Source of the DNA: Spirosoma pollinicola
GTDB lineage: Bacteria > Bacteroidota > Bacteroidia > Cytophagales > Spirosomataceae
Assembly (NCBI RefSeq): GCF_002831565.1
Contig: NZ_CP025096.1
Coordinates: 7,245,014 to 7,309,013 of the forward strand
DNA: 64,000 nt
Direction of reading: 5' to 3'
Shown here: positions 16,301 through 24,093 of the stretch, in pieces
Layout: every line of letters starts with the position of its first letter
How positions within the stretch are numbered: position 1 is the first letter of the stretch
Notes under the pieces: generated by a model
The model's database searches: none
What the model was told of the DNA's origin: nothing
The model's input: the letters and a program-made list of their open reading frames with translations, nothing else
Made by a program: the position numbers and the translations under genes

Positions 16301-16638
16301 AAATCGGCGTATCGGTGCAGAATCGTTTTAAAAACATCGGATGCTTTTTTCCGCAACTCACTTTTAGCCACGTCGAACGCATCGGTTCCCGGTTGTAGGT
16401 CATAGAGTTCAACAACCAGATCGTTCAGCAAGGGCGATTCTTTTGTTCCGGCGATACCCGACAGATTTTCCAGAATCCTATTCTTCATTTCGTTGGCAGC
16501 CGCGTTCGTAAACGTAACCGCCAGAATACGCCGAAAATAGTCCTCTTTTTCCTTCGGCTGCAAGGCCAGTTTGAGGTACTCTTTTGTGAGCGTGTATGTC
16601 TTCCCCGACCCAGCCGAAGAACTGTATATCTTGAACAT
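13303..16638 (-). CDS. UvrD/RecB-like superfamily I helicase (AddA-like)
   Basis: The 1111-residue protein starts with SSAGSGKTYTLTKEY (Walker A). It continues with AVTFTNAAANEMKNRI (motif Ia), ILIDEFQDTSRLQ (Walker B), GDGKQAIYRFRGGD (motif III), IQTVHRSKGLEFPVVII (motif V) and LLYVAFTRPTDRLYII (motif VI). It is probably the AddA/RecB subunit in double-strand-break repair. In the last 250 residues I cannot see a convincing RecB-type nuclease motif, and no AddB partner lies beside it. A polypurine/polypyrimidine hairpin separates it from the outer-membrane protein gene upstream. Confidence 0.88.
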   Translation of the reverse strand: MFKIYSSSAGSGKTYTLTKEYLKLALQPKEKEDYFRRILAVTFTNAAANEMKNRILENLSGIAGTKESPLLNDLVVELYDLQPGTDAFDVAKSELRKKASDVFKTILHRYADFSVTTIDSFTQRIVTAFTDELGLPYSFDVELETDEVLELAIDNLIEKAGTDEMEEITTILSEYYSHTATEGKSWNQLPELLKEFGRNLTSDQFYEAVNAAQELSPGALRTIRTQLMNHNQQVEREIVDQGKRAWKLIADAGLDETDFSYGASGVGGFLKSIAEGNAQKDAGVRVNNALNNGEWYTKKAPLSIKGMIDNMAADLGDCITQIIAIRADRGHQVTLFECLLPHLQKLALLKQIRVEFDDLLRKDGRVHISEFNKKILNVVASEPVPFLYERLGTKYNHILIDEFQDTSRLQFANLLPLIENALGSEHFNLAVGDGKQAIYRFRGGDMDQIVSLHRKDLDTLKQAHKPGSWTADRIDMLDGHLESEMLDTNWRSAEPIVRFNNDFFEFTARKFEKMHPKLADVFDAEQLFHQKAQPNAHIAGHVQIDFVAKDDEADKDLTAQMLEKTIEHLKKSLADGYKYGDIAILCRKKSHAKALANELNAQRIPLVSADSLSLEFSDPVKWLVTLMQLLQRPDQKLLRYELLYLFHRVVRGIFPDDALTGKLRLVAEADIDATYAYLADEGYPLDPYVMGQLNPYELAEQLTAQFGLFNQAEHNPFLFRFLDEVLAFNHKRSGHLSDFLLYWEGVRQKISVEGNASNAVSIQTVHRSKGLEFPVVIIPFANWKVEPINDSTIWLDLTEIRTDALTHENGSGQLTRLLSAPANTTSKLKGTPRVIADQYEDEFTRTFLENMNLLYVAFTRPTDRLYIIGDVKDFKGQPNTISHWLQAFLRDSDVARNCGCAWQEGQYSYQISLCGDSYSHKKDTGPLDEIVLDEIVSGSRGQDLQLRRQADRMFDVATFERTRERDRKLCAALSLIRGPESIDNVLRQLVSEGLVRQVERADLKQSLTAIVSHPALVSLFDPALRVDTDRTILSSRRMHGAPHRVVHFADGHIVLVQYESVPVSSGEEGAVMTNPKDSLKYFTNLYREMGFHEVEGVLVYLANEPVVVKVV

Positions 16639-16645
16639 AAGGAAT

Positions 16646-16751
16646 TGAAGGAGGAAAGGGAAGAGGGGGAAGAAAGGGAGGAGGAAGGAGCGTCACTAGT
16701 CTATTTTCTCCTCTTTCAATCCCTTTCCTTCCTCTCCTCCTTCCTCCCTTT
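16646..16751. repeat. Polypurine/polypyrimidine inverted repeat
   Basis: A run of about 44 A/G bases (16646-16689) faces a run of C/T bases (16708-16751) of similar words (AGGAGGAA / TTCCTCCT). It fills the gap between the outer-membrane protein stop and the helicase start. It belongs by layout with the tandem-word hairpins. Confidence 0.7.
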
Positions 16752-17280
16752 AAAAATTATACCGCAACCCCACTCCAGTATTCAAACTCAGAAAAAAGGG
16801 AGATTGCAGGAGTTCGATGTAAGCACCGGTTTCCAGAAAAAAGGAGTACGGTTTGTTGACCGGAAAAAATTCGAGTCCACCAACACCCGAACCGCCCAGC
16901 GACAGGGTGCTTTGATATTCGCCATTGAGTCGAAGCGGATACGTTTTACGGTTATTGATCTGGCCACCAAAGCCGTAATAAGCCCGCAGACTTTCGCTTT
17001 TTGTCAGCGCGGTGTGCCAGAGATAATGCCCCTGAACGGTCAGTCCAACAGTTTTGTAATCGCCAGGGCCGTAGCTTCGTCGGGTGCCATACAACCCGCC
17101 ATAGGTACCGATGTTGAGGTCGAAGGCGTGGTTGTTGCCAAAATATTTGCGAATGTTCACCCCCGATGGTTCGCCAATCCGAAAACCGACCGCCCAATTA
17201 TTATACTGCGCCTGAGCCGTATTTGATGTTGTCAACCAGCTCAACAGAACCAGTACCGTACCCAAAAATAATTTTCTCAT
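16750..17280 (-). CDS. Small outer-membrane beta-barrel protein, unknown function
   Basis: The 176-residue protein has a signal peptide (MRKLFLGTVLVLLSWLTTS, cleaved near AQA/Q). Alternating hydrophobic and polar strands and a terminal aromatic (GVGLRYNF) suggest an eight-stranded barrel. I do not recognise a specific family. The start overlaps the hisC stop as ATGA (17277-17280), so it is probably translationally coupled to hisC, although no functional link is evident. Confidence 0.75.
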   Translation of the reverse strand: MRKLFLGTVLVLLSWLTTSNTAQAQYNNWAVGFRIGEPSGVNIRKYFGNNHAFDLNIGTYGGLYGTRRSYGPGDYKTVGLTVQGHYLWHTALTKSESLRAYYGFGGQINNRKTYPLRLNGEYQSTLSLGGSGVGGLEFFPVNKPYSFFLETGAYIELLQSPFFLSLNTGVGLRYNF

Positions 17281-18413
17281 AAGAATTTAGTAGCGCTTGA
17301 TACAAGTTCGGGTTTGGTAGCTTCCTCGCCCGTGCCGAGGGGCAAATCTGTTAAAGAAGGCGATTCCGGCATTTGCTGAAGCACCTCGATGAGCCGTTTA
17401 TTTTCTGCTGATGTTCCAACCGAAATACGCAGGCAACCGTCGCAAAGTTTCACCTTCGAGCGGTCGCGAACAATTACCTGCTGCTCAATCAGATAGCCGA
17501 ATGTAGCGTAGGCATCAACAAAATGAACCAGAAGAAAATTGGCATCGGACGGGTGAACGACCTGCACTATTGGCAAAGAAAGCAGGTTGTCGGCCAACTG
17601 CTGCCGTTCGCTCAGGATTTGGCTGACCATATTGTTCTTGTCAGCTTCGTGCGTCAGGGCTTCGAGTGCAAGAGTCTGCGTAGGTGCCGAGATGTTGTAA
17701 GGCGGCTTGATTTTATTGAGCACACCAATCAACTCCTCCGACGCAAAGCACATACCCAGTCGCAGTGCAGCCAACCCCCAGGCTTTCGAGAAGGTTTGCA
17801 GTACAACAAGATTGGGGAAGTTGTCCAGCTCGCTCGTCCAGGAAGGCGTGTCGGCGAAGTCAATATACGCTTCATCGACAATCACCAGCGACTGACTGGC
17901 AGTCTCCAGAATCGTCCGAATGGCGTCGGCCTGAAGTAAATTGCCCGATGGGTTGTTAGGCGAACACAGCCAGATCAGTTTTGTATTCTCATTAATAGCC
18001 GCTAAAACGGCATCGACGTCAACCTGAAAGTCGGGCGTGAGCGGCACCTTGACAATAGTTACGTCGTTTACTGCCGCCGACACTTCATACATGCCATAGG
18101 TAGGCGGCATAATCAGTATCGAATCCTTACCCGGTGTACAGGTGGCCCGAACCAGCAGGTCGATCGGTTCATCGGACCCGTTGCCCAGAAAAATCTGCGT
18201 TGGCCGAACGCCCTTTATTGGGGCCAGACGGTGCTTTATGGCTCCCTGGTGAGGGTCGGGATAGCGATTATAATCACCCTGGGTCGCGGAGCCCAGGGGA
18301 TTTTCGTTGGCATCAAGGAATACGCCTTCTGTGCCGGTATACTCGTCGCGTGCGGACGAATAGGGTGTCAGGGTCAGAATGTGTGGGCGCAGGAGATTGT
18401 TGAGACTGAACAT
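17277..18413 (-). CDS. hisC: Histidinol-phosphate aminotransferase
   Basis: The 378-residue fold-type I PLP enzyme starts at ATG 18413 (MFSLNNLLRPHI). FLDANENPLG, IFLGNGSDEPIDLLVRA, LIWLCSPNNPSGN and LQTFSKAWGLAALRLG (PLP Lys in FSKAWG) are diagnostic of HisC. It transaminates imidazole acetol-phosphate to histidinol phosphate. After the normal end (near IEVLQQMPE) there is a tail of about 20 residues, leading to the ATGA overlap with the barrel gene. It lies about 37 kb from hisD and hisG. Confidence 0.93.
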   Translation of the reverse strand: MFSLNNLLRPHILTLTPYSSARDEYTGTEGVFLDANENPLGSATQGDYNRYPDPHQGAIKHRLAPIKGVRPTQIFLGNGSDEPIDLLVRATCTPGKDSILIMPPTYGMYEVSAAVNDVTIVKVPLTPDFQVDVDAVLAAINENTKLIWLCSPNNPSGNLLQADAIRTILETASQSLVIVDEAYIDFADTPSWTSELDNFPNLVVLQTFSKAWGLAALRLGMCFASEELIGVLNKIKPPYNISAPTQTLALEALTHEADKNNMVSQILSERQQLADNLLSLPIVQVVHPSDANFLLVHFVDAYATFGYLIEQQVIVRDRSKVKLCDGCLRISVGTSAENKRLIEVLQQMPESPSLTDLPLGTGEEATKPELVSSATKFL

Positions 18414-18482
18414 TGGAAACGGTATCACGTAAAAATCATGCAAATATACCGCCTTCCATTCGAGCTAACCAGTTACAGGACT

Positions 18483-19385
18483 TTATTTGCCAGCCGTTAT
18501 TTCCTCATAGGCCGCTTGCAAACTTCGTACAATGCCATCGCCCTGCCATTCTGTTACGCCCGGAATAGCCGTTGCTTTCAAAACATCTTCTTTAGTTTTC
18601 CCTGCCTTAACTTCCTTCCCAACAAAGACCAATAGCTTTTCCAGATAATCCTTAAAAGCCCGAATATCGTCTTTGTTGCCAGTGATTTTTTCCGGATCGA
18701 AGGCGTGGCCAAAAACGAAAATAGTTTTGGAATCGAACGTCTTCAGCGTTTTGTCCAGCACCTTAATCCAGTTTTTGATACTGGCTCCGGCACTTCGGTC
18801 GATGATTGGATAGCGCCGATTGGACATCAAATCACCCATATGCAGGACATTGGCATTCTCGAAATGGATCAAACCATCACCATCGGTATGGCCCGGCCCG
18901 AAATAATAAGCCCGAATGCTTTCGTTACCTACCTTCTCTTTCCAGCCATCGCTGAACGTGTTATCAGGATAAAGCTGCTTGTCCTCCGTTTTCGACTTTT
19001 CGGCGACTGCTCTTTGATTTTTCAACGAATTCTCATGCGCTACAACATGCCCCACAAGCCCTTTAAAGGCAATATTTCCGGCCGTATGATCGCCGTGGTG
19101 ATGGGTATTGATCAATAAATTAATAGGTATATCGGCAGTTTTTTTCAGCGCATCAATCAAGTGCTGAGCCTGTTCCGGAAACTCAGCGTCTACCACCACC
19201 CACCCTTCTTTTGTTCGAAGATAGGCAATAGTGCCCCCTTTTTCTGTAAAAACGCCCACCGTTTCGCGCACCATTTTCATCTTATAAGGCTCATCGGCAA
19301 CGAGTCTAGCAAACAGCGAATGATTGATGAGCGATACACCGCCGAGGGCCAGCACGGAGTTTTGAACAAAATGTCTGCGATTCAT
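18483..19385 (-). CDS. Exported metallo-beta-lactamase-fold hydrolase
   Basis: The 300-residue protein has a twin-arginine-like leader (MNRRHFVQNSVLALGG) and the metal site HHHGDHTAGN (HxHxDH), with later ligands in FGPGHTDGDG and FGHAFDP. It belongs to the class B beta-lactamase-like MBL superfamily in the periplasm. Substrate is unknown, and beta-lactamase activity should not be assumed. It lies 69 nt upstream of hisC on the same strand. Confidence 0.85.
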   Translation of the reverse strand: MNRRHFVQNSVLALGGVSLINHSLFARLVADEPYKMKMVRETVGVFTEKGGTIAYLRTKEGWVVVDAEFPEQAQHLIDALKKTADIPINLLINTHHHGDHTAGNIAFKGLVGHVVAHENSLKNQRAVAEKSKTEDKQLYPDNTFSDGWKEKVGNESIRAYYFGPGHTDGDGLIHFENANVLHMGDLMSNRRYPIIDRSAGASIKNWIKVLDKTLKTFDSKTIFVFGHAFDPEKITGNKDDIRAFKDYLEKLLVFVGKEVKAGKTKEDVLKATAIPGVTEWQGDGIVRSLQAAYEEITAGK

Positions 19386-19515
19386 ACACGTATTGAGTTA
19401 GGATTAGTTTTACCTAAAGTGCTTGTTCCGGAACTCACCCGCGACACTTAGCCAATAGGGTTCGTTACGTGCAATTTGGAAAAATTTATGGCAACTACAG
19501 CATTAACCGTTACGC

Positions 19516-20610
19516 TTAGTTACCTCCATAATCTGTTCGGTGGTCGCGCCAGACGGAGTGCGGATGAACGGTGCCCGGAAAATCGCGACTTGGCTGAGCC
19601 GAATATTCGATCCAGACACCTGGTCCGTCTATCCGCACATAATCATTTTGCTGGCTCATCGAACCGCTACCTGCGTACGCGATATAGGTGTCGGCTAGCT
19701 CAGCCGTGTAGTTAGCCAGAACCGGAGCGGCTGTTGCCGGGTCCAGATCGTTTACGTACAGCTTGATCGCATTGAGCACCAGTTTTTGTCTGGCGGCAGG
19801 CAAATCGCCTACTTTCAGGCCCAGTTTTTTCGATGGGAACTGCCCGTCTCTATCGGGGCCAAGTACCACATCTGAAAAGGAGGACGATAACCTGGCTGCA
19901 GCCTGCTCATTACTGCTCAGGCTGCCCAACATAGTGCCAAATGCCTGTTGCTCCTGCGCAACGGGTTGGTAGGTGTGTCCATTTACCGTAACGGCACTCA
20001 TTGGCTCAACGCCCCTGAACGACGGCGTTACACCTGCAACGTTGCCCCCGTTGTATGTATTGGCGAAGGCATAGTGATGCCCTCCAAACTGCAACTCCCA
20101 TAGACCGGTAGTGCTGGGTGTACCCAGAAAGGCCATGTAATAATTACCCGATGAGAATGTACCGGTCTTGCCGGTAGTCTTTCCAAAGTAATCATCGGCA
20201 GCTAAGTTACCTTCCAGCTCATCGAAACCCTCATTGGGTACGTTTTGGGCCATTACAGCGGCCATCAACGCTTTGGCCGCTGTTAGTTGAGCGGCATTGA
20301 GCGTGCCCAGCTGAATGCCAACCCGCCTGGGTCGGGCAGAGAACTCCGGAAAGTTTGACCATTTGGTGGCATCAGCTTTCGAATAAGTCAGTTGCAGCAT
20401 GGCGCGTTGTTCGCTCGTGAGCGTAGCGTTGAACGCATCGGCCAGGCAAACTATCTTTTCCAGCCCTTTAACCGACGCACAGTCGGCGTTTGACTGCGTA
20501 GACAGGGAATTGAACACCGGAGAGACAGACGGCGTATGAGTTTGCTGTTGATCAACCAGCAGGGCGGAAAGGATACACAAGCCGATTCCATAAAAAGTGA
20601 AGAATTTCAT
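19516..20610 (-). CDS. Secreted DUF3500 protein
   Basis: The 364-residue protein has a signal peptide (MKFFTFYGIGLCILSALL). A conserved DUF3500-type core is recognisable: KWSNFPEFSARPRRVGIQLG, YYMAFLGTPSTTGLWELQFG followed by GHHYAF, and TPSFRGVEPM. The family has no established activity. It is downstream of the TonB receptor gene on the same strand with a 38-nt gap, so co-expression is possible. Confidence 0.8.
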   Translation of the reverse strand: MKFFTFYGIGLCILSALLVDQQQTHTPSVSPVFNSLSTQSNADCASVKGLEKIVCLADAFNATLTSEQRAMLQLTYSKADATKWSNFPEFSARPRRVGIQLGTLNAAQLTAAKALMAAVMAQNVPNEGFDELEGNLAADDYFGKTTGKTGTFSSGNYYMAFLGTPSTTGLWELQFGGHHYAFANTYNGGNVAGVTPSFRGVEPMSAVTVNGHTYQPVAQEQQAFGTMLGSLSSNEQAAARLSSSFSDVVLGPDRDGQFPSKKLGLKVGDLPAARQKLVLNAIKLYVNDLDPATAAPVLANYTAELADTYIAYAGSGSMSQQNDYVRIDGPGVWIEYSAQPSRDFPGTVHPHSVWRDHRTDYGGN

Positions 20611-20648
20611 CGTTTAGTTTTGGCTATTGTTTATTGATTATCAACTAG

Positions 20649-23099
20649 CTACTGCAGTTTTACCCGGTCTTTCTCGTCTTCAGCACTGGTCCTGGCTCTG
20701 GCGGCTCCACCTTTGATGGATTGCCCGAATCGGTACACGAACGAAATGTTTGCTACCCGCGTATCCCGCGTGAAGTTGGCGGTGGAGACGACATTCTGAA
20801 AATTCTGAATTTCCCGCGAAATCTGGCTGTGGAATACGTCCCGAACATTGAAAACCAAACTAGCTTTTTTATCCCAGAGTTGCTTCGACAATCCCAACGA
20901 CAACTGGCTGATGGAGCGTATGATGGCCTGTCCTTCGTCGCGATTGCGCCCATGATAAAAACCTGATACCTCGGCGGCCCAACCACTACCAAGTTTGAAC
21001 TGGTTCGTCAGGTTCAGGTTCATACTGAAAGCTGACGCCTGAAACGGCAGGTCGGCAACGGTGCCGTTGAAAGCCGTATAGGCTCCATTAACAAACAAGT
21101 TGGCCGACCAGAACGAGGTAACCGGTAGATGCATACTTATAGCCAGCCCTACGTTGTCGCGAATGGCGATGTTGCCCACACTGCGAACAATCACGTCGCC
21201 CTGTTTTTGCAAGGTTTCGGTAATAAATCCATCCGTACGACTATAGTTAAGCGTGGTGGTCAGAAAGTTGTTGTAGGTGTGGCTTAGTTCGAAATTATTG
21301 GTGAACTGGGGCCGCAAAAACGGGTTGCCTGTTGAGTAGGCATACCGGTCGATGATGCTCAGAAATGGGTTCAGGTCACGGTAGGCAGGCCGGTCGATCC
21401 GTCGGCCTACTGACACCACAAACTGGTTACGCTCGTTGGCTTTATAACTCACAAATAAGGTTGGAAACAGGTTACTATAGTGCCGTACGAACACCGAATC
21501 GGGTTTTTCGGGGTTCCCCAACTGGTGACCGGTATATTGCGTATTTTCATAGCGCAACCCCAATTGGCCATACCACTTGCCTACCTGCCGACTCAGGTTA
21601 CTGTAAACCGCATTAATGCTTTCGTGGTACTTGAACTGGTTGCTCAGACCGTAGTCAGGAGCCTCTACACCATTGGTAGTCAGGAAGTAATTGGCCTGAT
21701 TGTTCGTGTTGCTGGTGGCCGTTTTTACCCCCGTTTCGAACTTATACTGACCCAGCGGCTGCATGTAGTCCACTTTGGCGGTGAAGATCGTAATGTCGAG
21801 GGGAATATCACCCCGGAGCGGAAGTTGACTCAGCAATGCCCCATCCGACGAGTAGGTATTGGTCACTAAGTTCTGAGCGTTACTGGCATTGTAGGTCAGC
21901 AAATCGGCCGACGCGCTGATTTCCCGACCTGCGCTCGCTTCGCCAAAGGTATGACGAGCGTTGACATTGATGGCCCCGTTGCGCCACAGCGCCTGACCCG
22001 ACGATGGCGTTGAAAGCGTTGAATCCACCTTTCCATTTCCATCTGTCAGGCGGGTCGTGGTTTCACCCGTGGGACGTTGCGGGTTATAAAAACCAGTTAG
22101 ACTGAAACCTAATGTCGTACGGGCGCTGGCAAAATAGTCCATACCCAGTTTGAGGTTGTTGGTTTGATTTTGGTTGATGCGGTGCGCCGACTGATTCAGT
22201 TCGCCGGTTTTCAGGCCGTTGGCATCCAGGAAATTACGATGGGTTTCGATGTTGAAATAGCCGTTATTCTGAATAAAGCCGTAGTTGAAAAAGGTATTGA
22301 CTTTTCCCGAACGGTAGTTCATGCTCAGTCCGTCGTTGCTCTTAAAATAAGGCGAGTAGCCGAGACCCAATGTGAGCGTACCGTTGAAGCCCTGAACGGT
22401 TTGTTTTTTGGTGCGGATGTTGATAATACCTGCATTGCCGGATGCATCGTATTTTGCCGAAGGGTTGGTCATGATCTCGATCTGGTTCAGTTGGCTGGCA
22501 TTCATCGAGCGCAACAGATTCACTAACTCATCACCCGAGAGGTAAGTGAGTTTGTCGTCGAGCATGATCATTACTTCTTTTTTGCCTTTTAAACTTACAT
22601 TACCGTTGGGATCGACCGATACGCCCGGCGATTTTTCGAGCACATCCAGCGCCGTAGCGCCAGCATTGGAGGGCAGGGCATCCACGTTCAGCACCATGCG
22701 GTCGATTTTCTGTTCAATAACGGCTTTCTGGCCCGTCACCACCACTTCGGAAAGTTGCTTCGTCTGGGGTTGCAGGGCAATACTACCCATATCTGTAGCT
22801 GGTTGATTGGGCGTTAGTACAAGTACGGGTGATGCCGCGTTCTGATACCCGACAAAGGTGATTTTAACCCGATAGCGACCCTCATTCAGTGATTCGAAGG
22901 CGAACGCACCCGTTGGGTCGGTGTAGGTGGCTTTCACAAAAGCTGAATCAACACTGGCAGACACCAGCGCAACGGTGGCAAACTCAATGGGTTTCTGATG
23001 CTCATCGAGCACCCGCCCGCTAATATGACCTGGTTTGGATTGAGCCGAAACCGTAAACGACAGGCCCCAGAGTAAAAATAAAATAATAGACGTTTTCAT
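20649..23099 (-). CDS. TonB-dependent receptor, outer-membrane beta-barrel type with carboxypeptidase-regulatory-like domain
   Basis: The 816-residue protein has a signal peptide (MKTSIILFLLWGLSFTVSAQ) and a regulatory-like domain (GHISGRVLDEHQKPIEFATV, about residues 24-110). A plug (LSEVVVTGQKAVIEQKIDRM, then NAGATALDVLEKSPGVSVD) and a large barrel follow. The layout is that of the OMP_b-brl_3 receptor group common in Cytophagales, whose substrates are largely unknown. It is 146 nt downstream of the first LytTR regulator on the same strand, so it may be that regulator's target; this is inference. Confidence 0.9.
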   Translation of the reverse strand: MKTSIILFLLWGLSFTVSAQSKPGHISGRVLDEHQKPIEFATVALVSASVDSAFVKATYTDPTGAFAFESLNEGRYRVKITFVGYQNAASPVLVLTPNQPATDMGSIALQPQTKQLSEVVVTGQKAVIEQKIDRMVLNVDALPSNAGATALDVLEKSPGVSVDPNGNVSLKGKKEVMIMLDDKLTYLSGDELVNLLRSMNASQLNQIEIMTNPSAKYDASGNAGIINIRTKKQTVQGFNGTLTLGLGYSPYFKSNDGLSMNYRSGKVNTFFNYGFIQNNGYFNIETHRNFLDANGLKTGELNQSAHRINQNQTNNLKLGMDYFASARTTLGFSLTGFYNPQRPTGETTTRLTDGNGKVDSTLSTPSSGQALWRNGAINVNARHTFGEASAGREISASADLLTYNASNAQNLVTNTYSSDGALLSQLPLRGDIPLDITIFTAKVDYMQPLGQYKFETGVKTATSNTNNQANYFLTTNGVEAPDYGLSNQFKYHESINAVYSNLSRQVGKWYGQLGLRYENTQYTGHQLGNPEKPDSVFVRHYSNLFPTLFVSYKANERNQFVVSVGRRIDRPAYRDLNPFLSIIDRYAYSTGNPFLRPQFTNNFELSHTYNNFLTTTLNYSRTDGFITETLQKQGDVIVRSVGNIAIRDNVGLAISMHLPVTSFWSANLFVNGAYTAFNGTVADLPFQASAFSMNLNLTNQFKLGSGWAAEVSGFYHGRNRDEGQAIIRSISQLSLGLSKQLWDKKASLVFNVRDVFHSQISREIQNFQNVVSTANFTRDTRVANISFVYRFGQSIKGGAARARTSAEDEKDRVKLQ

Positions 23100-23245
23100 G
23101 GCGAAGGAGGCAACTGCCCCGGTGAGTATTTTGATGTTCCAAAGGTCTCACCCTCGCTTCGGGCTGGAAAAAGAACCGGACCAGATCGCCTAAATCCGAG
23201 GTTGGACACCCGCTTTTGGCCGCCGAATCCCTGGCCATCATGTTC

Positions 23246-24016
23246 TCATTTCCCCAGCCATTCCTTAAAATCGGCAATCCGGTCGCCACTCACAAAGATT
23301 TCCTGTCGGGGCACGGGCTTTAATTCAACTTTCAGTTTACTGCCCGAATAAGTATGAATGGTCTGAATGGCATCGAGTGCCACCAGAAATGCCCGGTTGA
23401 CGCGAAAAAATCGTTGCGGATTGAGGAGCGTGGTTAGTTTATCAAGGCTGTACTCAATACTGACATGCTGGCCATCGCGCGTGGTCAGCCAGGTCGACTT
23501 GTCCTCAAAGTAAAAATAAGCGATATCGGGTGTTTCGATGCTGCGAATTTTGGTGCCGATGGTCACCATAAATCGGTCTCTGTAGGGCGAAGGAGCCATT
23601 TTCAACGCCTGTAACAAGGCGGTCATGTCGGGTAGCGGAGTTAGCACCGCCGATCCGTACAACCGTTTGAACTTGTCTAGCGCAGCGCCCAGTTCGTCGG
23701 CATCGATGGGTTTGAGCAGATAGTCGACACTATTGGTCTTGAACGCCTGCAAGGTGTATTGATCGTAGGCCGTCGTAAAAATAATGGGCAACGACAGTTG
23801 GGCCTGTTCAATAAGCTGAAAGCCCGAACCATCGTCCAGGTGAATATCGAGCAGCAGCAGATCAGGCTTTTCATTAGCCGGGTCGGCAAACCAGGCGAGC
23901 GTTTTGGCAATCGACGGCAATTGAGCCATCACCCGGATGGTTGGATCATACTGCATCAACAGGCCCTCCAGGCGCTGGGCAGTTCGTTTTTCGTCTTCAA
24001 TAATCAGTATGTTCAT
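23246..24016 (-). CDS. LytTR-family response regulator (system 1)
   Basis: The 256-residue protein has a receiver domain (MNILIIEDEKRTAQRLEGLL, phospho-Asp in LLLLDIHLDDGSG, Lys in YLLKPIDADE) and a C-terminal LytTR DNA-binding domain (from about residue 150; FFRVNRAFLVALDAIQTI, TYSGSKLKVEL). It follows its kinase gene with a 55-nt gap holding an octad repeat. It is a clear paralogue of the regulator at 32188-32958; YDPxI, KxNSxDYLLKPI, PxYRDRF and TYSGSKLKVEL/AYSGSKLKVEL align. Confidence 0.95.
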   Translation of the reverse strand: MNILIIEDEKRTAQRLEGLLMQYDPTIRVMAQLPSIAKTLAWFADPANEKPDLLLLDIHLDDGSGFQLIEQAQLSLPIIFTTAYDQYTLQAFKTNSVDYLLKPIDADELGAALDKFKRLYGSAVLTPLPDMTALLQALKMAPSPYRDRFMVTIGTKIRSIETPDIAYFYFEDKSTWLTTRDGQHVSIEYSLDKLTTLLNPQRFFRVNRAFLVALDAIQTIHTYSGSKLKVELKPVPRQEIFVSGDRIADFKEWLGK

Positions 24017-24026
24017 AGGGTAAAAA

Positions 24027-24093
24027 AAGCGAAAGAGTGAAAGCCATTCGGTCCTCGGTACTTTCGCTCTCTCACTCTTTCGCTCTTTCGCTT
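24027..24093. repeat. Octad tandem-word inverted repeat overlapping the kinase 3' end
   Basis: Left arm AAGCGAAAGAGTGAAAG (24027-24043); right arm CTTTCGCT repeats with period 8 (24061-24093). The right arm includes the stop codon and last six codons of the kinase gene (SERAKE). Confidence 0.8.

Noticed and set aside
18483-19385. Beta-lactamase resistance gene
   Set aside because: The HxHxDH fold is shared by many hydrolases; nothing points specifically to beta-lactam hydrolysis.
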